Source: Thermoprotei archaeon
GTDB taxonomy: Archaea; Thermoproteota; Nitrososphaeria; Geothermarchaeales; JDFR-13
Assembly (NCBI GenBank): GCA_015661745.1
Contig: DQVL01000100.1
Location: 1-10,558, forward strand
Direction of reading: 5' to 3'
Length of the DNA stretch: 10,558 bases
The notes under the pieces: model-generated
Databases searched by the model: none
What the model was told of the DNA's origin: nothing
What the model saw: the letters and a program-made list of their open reading frames with translations, nothing else
In this document: in pieces, positions 1-6,256 of the stretch
Position numbering within the stretch: position 1 is the first letter of the stretch
How the letters are laid out: each line of letters starts with the position of its first letter
Position numbers and translations under genes: made by a program

Positions 1-235
1 CTCTGACAGCACTCCTCATCTTACTATATCCCTTTCTCCTCATATACTCGATGACCGCCTCTTTTTCATATTCCTTATATAGCCTGTTTGCCTCCTCCTC
101 AACCTCATTAACAATTTCCGATAGAGGAACATCACTAGGAATCTGAGTTAATTTCTTAACACCATATTTCTCAAGTATGTTTTTGAAGGCCTCATCAATA
201 ATCTCATCTACAGTAGGTAGATTTAACTTACCCAT
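1..235 (-). CDS. Unrecognised small protein, N-terminal part (C-terminus beyond window)
   Basis: An ATG at 235 opens a frame that stays free of stops to the window edge and gives 78 residues. It begins MGKLNLPTVDEIIDEAF and continues with a charged, helix-favouring stretch rich in Glu and Lys (about residues 40-70), then a basic tail segment ending MRRKGYSKMRSAVR at the edge. Codon use (AGG/AGA, ATA) matches the other genes here, which supports real coding. I do not recognise the family. No membrane segment or signal peptide is visible in this part. It may be a small helical or coiled-coil protein. An AT-rich promoter-like stretch lies just upstream, about 241-280, but no TATA box sits at the usual leaderless distance. 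Confidence 0.6.
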   Translation of the reverse strand, partial: MGKLNLPTVDEIIDEAFKNILEKYGVKKLTQIPSDVPLSEIVNEVEEEANRLYKEYEKEAVIEYMRRKGYSKMRSAVR

Positions 236-271
236 TACAAATATATTTATTCCAATGTCTACTTTAACTTT

Positions 272-421
272 TTAATTCTTCCTAATTTTTTCTCTATATC
301 TCAAAACCGGGATTAAAAACCAATCCAGACCATCAAAAACGGCGCAACGCTTCCCAAAACTAGAAAACCGGGAAACAACCTTTATATATTCAGCCTCGTA
401 AGTAGTGGGATCAAGGTTCAT
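272..421 (-). CDS. Possible small protein, 49 aa, unrecognised
   Basis: An ATG at 421 opens a 49-codon frame ending with TAA at 272-274, 36 bp upstream of the start at 235 on the same strand, so the two could be co-transcribed. The protein starts MNLDPTTYEAEYIKVVSRF and ends with the basic tail RYREKIRKN. Its composition is protein-like, with a mix of acidic, aromatic and hydrophobic residues. Against it, codons such as CGG, CGT, TGC, GCC and CTG are rare in the neighbouring genes, no clear ribosome binding site precedes the ATG, and the TATA-like box at 435-443 is too close for a leaderless start. It may be a real small gene or a chance ORF over a regulatory or RNA region. Confidence 0.3.
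   Translation of the reverse strand: MNLDPTTYEAEYIKVVSRFSSFGKRCAVFDGLDWFLIPVLRYREKIRKN
381..388 (+). promoter_or_regulatory. TATA-like box before a short hairpin
   Basis: TTTATATA fits an archaeal TATA box and predicts transcription starting near 408-414, exactly at a short self-complementary GC patch (GGGAT/ATCCC, 408-425). It could drive a small RNA or give the hydrolase gene a long leader. This is a motif match only. Confidence 0.25.
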
Positions 422-576
422 ATCCCGGCCGGGGCTTATAAAACTATAGTTATAGGATATACATTATTAGCTGCTTATATATGGTTTGTAGTATTTTATA
501 GGGGCAGGATATGCCTAGAAAAATAACTATATCCCCTTTAACAAAGCAGATATTGCACCTACTAGATATATTGATT

Positions 577-584
577 AAGGAGGA
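577..584 (+). promoter_or_regulatory. Shine-Dalgarno sequence for the internal start at 598
   Basis: AAGGAGGA is a strong match to the 16S anti-Shine-Dalgarno sequence. It lies 13 nt before the ATG at 598, which is somewhat long. Together with family alignment it supports starting the hydrolase at 598 rather than at the in-frame ATG at 511. The TATA-like TATTTTATA at 492-500 would start a transcript near 521, leaving a leader that contains this site. Confidence 0.45.
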
Positions 585-597
585 TTCTTTAGATGAG

Positions 598-1248
598 ATG
601 AAGAAGGCTCTATTAATAGTAGATATGACTAAGGACTTTCTCTTAAAGAGTTATAACCCGAACCTTGCTTTGGAGGAGGGGTTGGAACTGGTTCCCAGGA
701 TAAGGAGGCTACAGGAAGCATTCCTCGATAAGGGATATCCAGTAATCTTTGTAACCGATAGGCATTTACCGGATGACTTTGAGTTGAGGAAGTGGGGTCC
801 ACACTCGATGAAGGGGAGTGAAGGGAGTGAAATAGTTGATGGTCTTATCAAGGAGGATAGATATATATTGGAGAGGAATTGGACTAAAGATGATATTGAG
901 AGGATACCAAGTGATAAACTTCTTTTCGAGGTGGAGAAGGGAGCATATAGCGGCTTCACAGATAATGGTGGAGTACCCACTGCACTAGACCCCCTATTGA
1001 AGAAGCTGGGGTTTAAGCCTGGTGATAAACTATATATAACCGGGTTACATACAAACTGCTGTGATAAACATACAGCTGCAGATGCATGGTTCAGGGGATA
1101 TAAACCTGTTATCGTTAGGGACTGTACAGCATCCTTCGAGAATAGGGAGGGAAGGCTCGGTATGGGGCATGAGGAAGCCCTTAAATACGAAGAGTTCTGG
1201 TATGACGCTGAGATTAAGGATTCAGATGAGGTGATTAACGAGTTATAA
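598..1248 (+). CDS. Isochorismatase/nicotinamidase-family cysteine hydrolase
   Basis: A cytosolic alpha/beta hydrolase of the family that includes nicotinamidase (nicotinamide to nicotinate, NAD salvage) and isochorismatase. From the ATG at 598 it is 216 residues. The catalytic triad of the family is visible: Asp9 in ALLIVDM, Lys114 in VEKGAYSGF, and the nucleophile Cys155 in the segment TNCCDKHTA (Cys154 is adjacent). Asp54, His56 and His69 lie where nicotinamidases bind metal (TDRHLPDD, GPHS). It is slightly longer than archaeal nicotinamidases of about 180 residues, with extra segments around 83-110 and at the C-terminus, so the substrate is not certain. An in-frame ATG at 511 would add 29 residues not typical of the family, which normally starts just before the ALLIVDM strand. 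It appears monocistronic and converges on the NAD kinase gene, another NAD-metabolism gene, although on the opposite strand. Confidence 0.88.
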   Translation: MKKALLIVDMTKDFLLKSYNPNLALEEGLELVPRIRRLQEAFLDKGYPVIFVTDRHLPDDFELRKWGPHSMKGSEGSEIVDGLIKEDRYILERNWTKDDIERIPSDKLLFEVEKGAYSGFTDNGGVPTALDPLLKKLGFKPGDKLYITGLHTNCCDKHTAADAWFRGYKPVIVRDCTASFENREGRLGMGHEEALKYEEFWYDAEIKDSDEVINEL

Positions 1249-1309
1249 AGGATGTATTGGGGAGGATGGGTATAGTGAACATATAAACGCTCTATCTACA
1301 TCCCACAAC

Positions 1310-1315
1310 TTTTTT
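1310..1315 (+). terminator. Oligo-T run after the hydrolase gene
   Basis: A run of six T residues lies 62 bp after the hydrolase stop and touches the end of the convergent NAD kinase gene. T-rich tracts are the usual intrinsic termination signals in archaea. No hairpin precedes it. Confidence 0.4.
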
Positions 1316-2339
1316 ATCTAATTATATAGTATATTGACTTACGCATATCCCTTAGGAACCTCCTTCTACCGATAAGCCCCCTATCTAAGAGTATTGAGAG
1401 GGCATGATTCAAAGTCCTCTTTGGTAGCATCGTCTTATAATATAGTTCATTAAACGTTAGACTACCCTCATATTCTAGAATTTTATATACAAGCTTTGCA
1501 CTCGGTGGTAGATCAGCGACATCTCTATCTATAACTGTTCTACCCCTCATCCTCAGCCTCTCATCTATATCCCTGTCAACCTCCTCAAGAACTATATCTA
1601 TAAATGGTATGGGGGAGGAATACTTCTCAATACATATATAGGAAGAGTTTATAGATTCTCTAATACATCCATCTATAACCACAATATTTCTACCCTTCTC
1701 AATATCATCCAAAACAATCTTACTATTCAACTCAGTAACGATAGGTTTATGTGTAGGGTCTAAAGGGTTTATAGGGACTATGGAATAGGCTTCACAACGT
1801 AGTATTATCGGTCCCCCCGCCGATAGTGAATAGGCTGTAGAACCTGTAGGAGTTGATATAATTACCCCATCAGATATATCTCTCCATATATAATCACCTT
1901 GTATAACCAATTTATACCTAACCAATGTACCAGGCTCCCTAGAGAGTATAACAATGTCGTTCAAAGCAGGTTTAAATTTTGTTTCATCGTTATAGGCATA
2001 GATTCGGTTCCTAACATCTAATTTATAGGAACCCTTAATGAGGGAGTTCAATACTTCTATAAGGTGTTCAAGACTATATCTTGTTAGGAACCCCCTTGAA
2101 TATATATAGAAGGTTGCAACTGGCTTCCCATCATCTATATGAACTAAAGTTCTTAGAACATCTCCATCTCCACCTATAACAAATATGTAATCGATAGAGC
2201 CTCTATACTTAGGATAAACCATTGTTATATCTGAAACTCTACATGTAAACCTATCTATATAGTATCTACCCAAAATCTTCTCTACATACTCGATGAACCT
2301 GGTTTCCAAATTATCGCTATAAACAACCAATATATTCAT
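1314..2339 (-). CDS. nadK: NAD kinase with C-terminal winged-helix domain
   Basis: Phosphorylates NAD to NADP. The 341-residue protein has the NAD kinase core in order: the GGDGD motif at 56-60 (the family usually reads GGDG followed by T, S or N), the Asn-Asp of LNDIVI at 127-128, SDGVI at 156-160, and the diagnostic STPTGSTAYSLSAGGP at 162-177. The core ends near residue 270. The remaining 65-70 residues, from about LPPSAKLVYKILEY to the end, look like a winged helix-turn-helix: a helix, a turn, a recognition-like helix MLPKRTLNHALSILLDRGLI, then a short basic wing. Archaeal NAD kinases are commonly about 250-280 residues, so this is an added domain. It may bind DNA, RNA or a partner, or couple NADP level to expression; that is inference. 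A TATA box 26 bp upstream of the ATG suggests a leaderless transcript. Confidence 0.92.
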   Translation of the reverse strand: MNILVVYSDNLETRFIEYVEKILGRYYIDRFTCRVSDITMVYPKYRGSIDYIFVIGGDGDVLRTLVHIDDGKPVATFYIYSRGFLTRYSLEHLIEVLNSLIKGSYKLDVRNRIYAYNDETKFKPALNDIVILSREPGTLVRYKLVIQGDYIWRDISDGVIISTPTGSTAYSLSAGGPIILRCEAYSIVPINPLDPTHKPIVTELNSKIVLDDIEKGRNIVVIDGCIRESINSSYICIEKYSSPIPFIDIVLEEVDRDIDERLRMRGRTVIDRDVADLPPSAKLVYKILEYEGSLTFNELYYKTMLPKRTLNHALSILLDRGLIGRRRFLRDMRKSIYYIIR

Positions 2340-2360
2340 CTCATATAGATTATGTATTAT

Positions 2361-2370
2361 TCATATAGGA
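2361..2370 (-). promoter_or_regulatory. TATA box of the NAD kinase gene
   Basis: On the - strand TCCTATATGA is centred about 26 bp before the ATG at 2339, so the predicted transcript starts at or next to the start codon. It shares a 112-bp divergent intergenic region with the phosphodiesterase promoter. Confidence 0.5.
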
Positions 2371-2422
2371 AAAACATGATTATCTATTAGAAGTCTTCAG
2401 TAACGACATTATATTATTATCC

Positions 2423-2431
2423 TTTAATATA
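2423..2431 (+). promoter_or_regulatory. TATA box of the phosphodiesterase gene
   Basis: TTTAATATA is centred 25 bp before the ATG at 2452 and no Shine-Dalgarno sequence precedes that ATG. This is the classic layout of a leaderless archaeal mRNA. Confidence 0.55.
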
Positions 2432-2451
2432 CACTTATTTTTGAGTAGGAT

Positions 2452-2955
2452 ATGAAGATACTCATAATATCAGATACACATGATAATAAAGCTTTTTTCA
2501 AGAGGCTTGGGGAATGGCTTACAGATAGAGAGTTGGATACAGCCATACACGCTGGAGACCATATATCTCCATTCACTATAGACTGGATGGGGGAGGCGGG
2601 TATTAAGATGCTCTATGGAGTCCTAGGTAATAACGATGGAGAAGTTAAACTACTATATAAGAAATATTCGGATAAGAATTGGATACTGAAGGATCTAATA
2701 AATGATTTCGAGATTGATGGAGTCAAAATAGCGGTGACCCATGGAACCATGACTGAACTCCCTAGGATATTGGCTGAGTCGGGTAGATATGATGTAGTGG
2801 TCTATGGACATACACACCATAAACATCTTGAATGGATAGGTAATACACTCCTATTAAATCCTGGTGAGGCATGTGGCTACTTAACAGGCATATCTACCTA
2901 TATGGTTCTAGATATAAATAAAATGGAGGTTGAAGAGGTTAGGCTTAACCTTTGA
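2452..2955 (+). CDS. YfcE/MJ0936-type metallophosphodiesterase
   Basis: A small calcineurin-like phosphoesterase of 167 residues, the usual size for this family, acting on phosphodiester substrates with two metal ions in the cytosol. All metal-binding motifs are present in order: Asp8 and His10 (ISDTHDN), Asp36 (HAGD), Asn60 in GNND (59-62), His97 (VTHG), and His120 and His122 (YGHTHH). The NPGEACG segment at 136-142 corresponds to the conserved NPGS turn that closes the fold. The physiological substrate of archaeal members is not settled. The gene has its own leaderless-type promoter, and its last 11 bases overlap the end of the convergent reductase gene, so transcripts from the two strands would be complementary at their 3' ends. 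Confidence 0.93.
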   Translation: MKILIISDTHDNKAFFKRLGEWLTDRELDTAIHAGDHISPFTIDWMGEAGIKMLYGVLGNNDGEVKLLYKKYSDKNWILKDLINDFEIDGVKIAVTHGTMTELPRILAESGRYDVVVYGHTHHKHLEWIGNTLLLNPGEACGYLTGISTYMVLDINKMEVEEVRLNL

Positions 2956-4135
2956 CTATGTTATATGCTATCTTTAAGAGATCAACATTAGTAGGTGCTC
3001 TGGTATAGACTAAATCATAGATTCTATCTTTACCCACAACCTCCATAAATAAGTCGGTGTATCTATCATTCTTACTTATTAAATCTATGACTAGACGCAA
3101 TTTATATCCATTATCTAGAGCCCTCCCAAGCAATCTCCTCCATAAATCCTCATAAATGTTTAGCTCAGCCGATCCATCTAAATATTTTGATATAGCCTCA
3201 CCAGCAGCTATACCAGCTATTGAACTCGTGACTATACCAGCTCCAAGCGATGCAATATTATGATTGGCAGCATCACCAACCGATAGAAAACGTCCAGAAA
3301 CCGTCTTATCTGGAGGGGGGCCTACAGGTACTAAACCACCAACATATGAAAGGGGTTGAGCCCCCCTCAACTTCACACTGGCTATGGGGTGCTTCTTCCA
3401 AAACCTCTCCATATAAACATTTATATCTTTCTCACCATCTACATAGGGGTATCTAATCCCTAGACCAACATTAGCGAGGCCATCACCCTTAGGTATTATC
3501 CATGCATATGCACCTGGAGAGTAGTCTTTACCTGTATACATCTCCACCACTGAGGGATCACTATCGACACCAGCCATCTGATAATTTATAACATGACCAA
3601 GATTCAGTTCATCAACCTCCCTAAATAAGCCGACTTGTTCAAGAAGTGTGGAGGATGTCCCAGCAGCGATGACTACCGTATCACCTATAACCTTAAATTC
3701 CCCTGTTTTACCCCTTGCATAGACTGTTCCATCCCTATCTAGTTTATAGACCACGGTATTAATCATGACGTCAGCTCCATAGTCAACCGCCTCCTTAACA
3801 ATCCACTTGTCGAACGCCTCTCTATCAATTACATATCCATCGAAGTCTACACTATATTCATTACCTGATGGAGTATATACAGATACGGATCTAGTCTTAT
3901 TAGAGACTAGTTTCATAGGCATCCTACTAAAAATCTCTAGATATGGATCATCAACTTCTGGTAGAATCTTTTTATATTCATGATACTGTGGTATAAACTC
4001 ACCACATTGGATAGGTACGCCGATCTCCCTCCTCCGATCTATACCTAAAACCTTAATACCTTCACGGGCAAGCTTATACAAGGCCGATGCCCCTCCAGGA
4101 CCTAATCCAATGACTATAGAGTCATACTTCTCCAT
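2945..4135 (-). CDS. Geranylgeranyl reductase family flavoprotein
   Basis: An FAD-dependent oxidoreductase of the family that saturates the geranylgeranyl chains of archaeal ether lipids (digeranylgeranylglycerophospholipid reductase), acting at the membrane surface. With the ATG at 4135 it has 396 residues. It shows the N-terminal dinucleotide-binding GLGPGGA (10-16) followed by the Asp-Arg at 33-34 that contacts the adenosine, the PIQCGE segment (41-46) with the conserved Cys, and the FAD-binding VGDAANHN segment near 286-293 followed by the Gly-rich LGAGIVTSSIAG. Upstream in-frame TTG (4156) and GTG codons exist. The ATG is preferred because GTGGTG (4147-4142) sits 6 nt before it as a ribosome binding site and because family proteins begin just before the first beta strand. 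Other members reduce other isoprenoids, so the exact substrate is inferred. Confidence 0.88.
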   Translation of the reverse strand: MEKYDSIVIGLGPGGASALYKLAREGIKVLGIDRRREIGVPIQCGEFIPQYHEYKKILPEVDDPYLEIFSRMPMKLVSNKTRSVSVYTPSGNEYSVDFDGYVIDREAFDKWIVKEAVDYGADVMINTVVYKLDRDGTVYARGKTGEFKVIGDTVVIAAGTSSTLLEQVGLFREVDELNLGHVINYQMAGVDSDPSVVEMYTGKDYSPGAYAWIIPKGDGLANVGLGIRYPYVDGEKDINVYMERFWKKHPIASVKLRGAQPLSYVGGLVPVGPPPDKTVSGRFLSVGDAANHNIASLGAGIVTSSIAGIAAGEAISKYLDGSAELNIYEDLWRRLLGRALDNGYKLRLVIDLISKNDRYTDLFMEVVGKDRIYDLVYTRAPTNVDLLKIAYNIVKG

Positions 4136-4170
4136 ACTAGACACCACTATACACAATATGTAGTTAAGAT

Positions 4171-4180
4171 ATGTTATTAA
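4171..4180 (-). promoter_or_regulatory. Weak TATA-like box before the reductase gene
   Basis: On the - strand TTAATAACAT is centred near 4175 and predicts a start near 4149, leaving a short leader that includes the GGTG ribosome binding site before the ATG at 4135. The gene could equally be read through from surE, which ends at 4214. Confidence 0.3.
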
Positions 4181-4213
4181 TCTAGGATATTACTTTAGAT
4201 GGTTAGATATTGA

Positions 4214-5032
4214 TTACTTAAACAGATCATGTATTAAGTCATTAACTGAATCAACTAGATGCTTTAGCTTCCTAGAGCTAGATTCATATGATATGTTGGA
4301 GAGTGAGATAGGCGTCAGAGATATATTACCATTTATAAAGACTTCATATCCATCGGTTCCTCTAGGGAAACTCTTAAACTTCTCCCCCCATAACCAGTAA
4401 TATTCTCTGCCCCGGGGGTCTCGCCTTATATATAATTTGGTATTTAGGGAGAGCCTAGCTGGTCTAGTGACGACTATTTTAGAATTAGATGCTATTCTAT
4501 TGGGAAAGTTTACATTATATAAATCTATATTATCTGGTAGCCCATCCTCAAGAACGATTTTGACAATCTCCCTAGATATTAGAGCGGCTGCCTCAAAGCC
4601 CCCTCTTACCATCTCTCCACCTATTACATCGGCTTTAAGTACTACTTTAGAGAATGAGATACTCGGTATATTATGGAGAGCAGATAATAATGCACCAGCT
4701 ACAGTACCACTCATAAAAAACTCTAGTAGACTTATGTTCTCACCAATATTAATTCCTGAGACCGTGATGTCAGGAGGTTCATCCATAATATGGAAGAGCC
4801 CCATACTTACACAGTCACCAGTAGTCCCATTCATCAGATAATATAGGTGGTTATCATATACTATTTTCCTCAGCCTTAATGGTTTATGAAGTGTTACACT
4901 CAAGCCTGCAGCACTCCTCTGTTGCTCTGGACAGATGATGGTTAAGTCTCCTAGATCGCTAAGTGCCCTAACCAGATATCTCAACCCTGGAGATCTATAT
5001 CCATCGTCATTAGTCACCAATATTCTAGCCAA
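4214..5032 (-). CDS. surE: 5'/3'-nucleotidase SurE
   Basis: A metal-dependent survival protein E phosphatase that removes phosphate from nucleoside monophosphates. Its 272 residues are normal for the family. Seen in order: the N-terminal NDDG at 8-11 with metal-binding Asp9 and Asp10, Ser40 in EQQRSAAG, the NGTTGDCV segment at 68-75, Asn95 in SGINIGENI (92-100), and the family signature MSGTVAGALL at 107-116. The start codon is TTG at 5032. A near-perfect GAGGTGA ribosome binding site (5045-5039), spaced 6 nt and overlapping the tyrS stop codon, fixes that choice. It follows tyrS by only 6 bp, so the two are co-transcribed and probably translated from one mRNA. No functional reason for the pairing is evident from sequence. 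Confidence 0.94.
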   Translation of the reverse strand: MARILVTNDDGYRSPGLRYLVRALSDLGDLTIICPEQQRSAAGLSVTLHKPLRLRKIVYDNHLYYLMNGTTGDCVSMGLFHIMDEPPDITVSGINIGENISLLEFFMSGTVAGALLSALHNIPSISFSKVVLKADVIGGEMVRGGFEAAALISREIVKIVLEDGLPDNIDLYNVNFPNRIASNSKIVVTRPARLSLNTKLYIRRDPRGREYYWLWGEKFKSFPRGTDGYEVFINGNISLTPISLSNISYESSSRKLKHLVDSVNDLIHDLFK

Positions 5033-5038
5033 ATCTAG

Positions 5039-5045
5039 TCACCTC
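5039..5045 (-). promoter_or_regulatory. Strong ribosome binding site that sets a TTG start for surE
   Basis: GAGGTGA on the - strand ends 6 nt before the TTG at 5032, and its last three bases are the TGA stop of tyrS. It shows that internal operon genes here use Shine-Dalgarno initiation while first genes look leaderless. Confidence 0.65.
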
Positions 5046-6178
5046 GTTATCCCGAGGCTCTCCAACTCTTCAATATAACGCTTTCCATAGCCATATCTAA
5101 GATACTCCGATACCGGCTTAATCATGAGCCATAGATACTCAGAAACCGCATTCTTTAGATCCAATGGATGTAGTTTACCAGCTAGATAATCTCTTTTAAC
5201 ATCATCTAATGAGACATATATAGTCTCTGACCCAGTCTTCATATTTACAACCCTGAACCCCTGGTTCTTCCTAATAAGGTATGGATAGACTGCATTTTCA
5301 AGCATAGAAAACACTGGATTAACCTCGGTATCATCTGGTGGGCAATATGCCATCCTAACCTTTTTCATTATCTCTTCTTTGGAGTCATGTAAGAAGATGG
5401 CTGTCTCCGGTATAGACTTAGACATTTTTATGTTTAATACAGTATCTACAAATCTATCCCTATCTCCACTCTCCCTAGCCACTCTAATCTTATCTGCATC
5501 CTCCCTAGTTAATCCAATTCCTAAGACTAGGTTATGATGTAGAGCCACCGGCTTATATCCAAATCGATCACCCAGATTTATAGCTATAACATGAGCCTTC
5601 CTCTGATCCATACCGCCATGGGCAATGTTAACTCCGAGACTGAATATATCTGCCACCTGCATAGGGACGTAGACTAGCTGCCCAAAATTAACAGATTCAC
5701 CCATCTTACGACCCAAGATAGATATACTTCTTCTTACCCTTGAGAGAGAGGTTGACATTGATACAGACAGGAAATTCTCAAAATATTTTAGACCAAACTC
5801 CTCATAAAATTCTGATGCCAATATAAAGCGGGTCTTACTTGGATCTCCACCTAAGGAGTTAATCATTCGAGAAAATACATCAACATAATATCCACCAGCC
5901 ACCTTCTTTATACGGTCTAAATCACCACCCAATTTTCTATTTATCCAGCTATGATAGTCCCCAAGAAATATAATTGTCTCGACACCGGCTAATTGAAGAT
6001 CCACAACCTTATGAATTGGTACAAGCCCAGTCCCAATATGCATAAAGCCTGAGATCTCAAAACCGATGTAATGTCTAAGGTCAACCCCCCTCTCAATATA
6101 ATCTCTGAGTCGACTCAACGTTAATATCTCATTGGTCGGTGGTCTCAGAAAAAGATCTAGTCTAGACTCTACATCCAT
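5039..6178 (-). CDS. tyrS: Tyrosyl-tRNA synthetase, archaeal type
   Basis: A class I aminoacyl-tRNA synthetase that charges tRNA-Tyr. The 379-residue protein has the HIGH-motif variant HIGTG at 47-51 and a perfect KMSKS at 251-255. Tyrosine recognition residues can be placed by comparison with the Methanocaldococcus enzyme from memory: Tyr37 in HYIGFEISG, and Tyr170, Gln174 and Asp177 in YVPMQVADIF. The Asp and the following GVNIAHGGMDQRKAH argue for TyrRS rather than the related TrpRS. The C-terminal KLHPLDLKNAVSEYL segment is the usual archaeal one, and the large bacterial C-terminal domain is absent. It is somewhat longer than the roughly 306-residue methanogen enzyme. A TATA box at 6201-6210 fits leaderless transcription. 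It heads an operon with surE and possibly the reductase gene. Confidence 0.95.
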   Translation of the reverse strand: MDVESRLDLFLRPPTNEILTLSRLRDYIERGVDLRHYIGFEISGFMHIGTGLVPIHKVVDLQLAGVETIIFLGDYHSWINRKLGGDLDRIKKVAGGYYVDVFSRMINSLGGDPSKTRFILASEFYEEFGLKYFENFLSVSMSTSLSRVRRSISILGRKMGESVNFGQLVYVPMQVADIFSLGVNIAHGGMDQRKAHVIAINLGDRFGYKPVALHHNLVLGIGLTREDADKIRVARESGDRDRFVDTVLNIKMSKSIPETAIFLHDSKEEIMKKVRMAYCPPDDTEVNPVFSMLENAVYPYLIRKNQGFRVVNMKTGSETIYVSLDDVKRDYLAGKLHPLDLKNAVSEYLWLMIKPVSEYLRYGYGKRYIEELESLGITR

Positions 6179-6200
6179 ATATTGACACCGTTTAACACGA

Positions 6201-6210
6201 TATATATTTA
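6201..6210 (-). promoter_or_regulatory. TATA box of the tyrS-surE operon
   Basis: On the - strand TAAATATATA is centred about 27 bp before the ATG at 6178, with no ribosome binding site in between, so the mRNA probably begins at the start codon. The region 6179-6256 is a 78-bp divergent promoter shared with the + strand gene. Confidence 0.55.
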
Positions 6211-6228
6211 GATTATAGCATTAAACAT

Positions 6229-6238
6229 CTAAATATTT
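6229..6238 (+). promoter_or_regulatory. TATA box of the glycosidase-like gene
   Basis: CTAAATATTT is centred about 24 bp before the ATG at 6257 and no Shine-Dalgarno sequence stands directly before that ATG, so a leaderless transcript is predicted. Confidence 0.5.
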
Positions 6239-6256
6239 CGATAAGGTAGATAGAAT

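Larger units (their letters stand above)
236..510. other. AT-rich intergenic region with a short GC patch
   Basis: This stretch separates the divergent gene at 235 (-) from the hydrolase on the + strand. It holds the 10-base direct repeat AAAACCGGGA at 303-312 and 364-373, TATA-like boxes at 381-388, 475-482 and 492-500 (+) and 435-443 (-), and a short GC patch at 407-435. Inside the patch GGGAT (408-412) can pair with ATCCC (421-425), and the GGTTCATATCCCGGCC run superficially resembles the 3' end of an archaeal tRNA. No tRNA body precedes it and the T-stem does not pair properly, so it is not called as a tRNA. A 49-aa ORF on the - strand is listed separately. Confidence 0.5.

Noticed and set aside
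303..373. CRISPR-like direct repeats (AAAACCGGGA twice, 61 bp apart)
   Set aside because: Only two 10-base copies, not palindromic, and no regular array; too short to be CRISPR.
405..436. tRNA gene or remnant
   Set aside because: GGTTCATATCCCGGCC looks like a tRNA 3' end, but the T-stem does not pair and no body precedes it.
651..980. 109-codon ORF opposite the isochorismatase-family gene
   Set aside because: Antisense shadow of a gene with clear catalytic motifs; Ser- and Leu-rich translation typical of reverse frames.
3250..3456. Short ORF opposite the reductase gene
   Set aside because: Lies within the FAD-binding region of the reductase and has no independent support.
4437..4841. 134-codon ORF opposite surE
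   Set aside because: Antisense shadow; surE has all its family motifs on the other strand.
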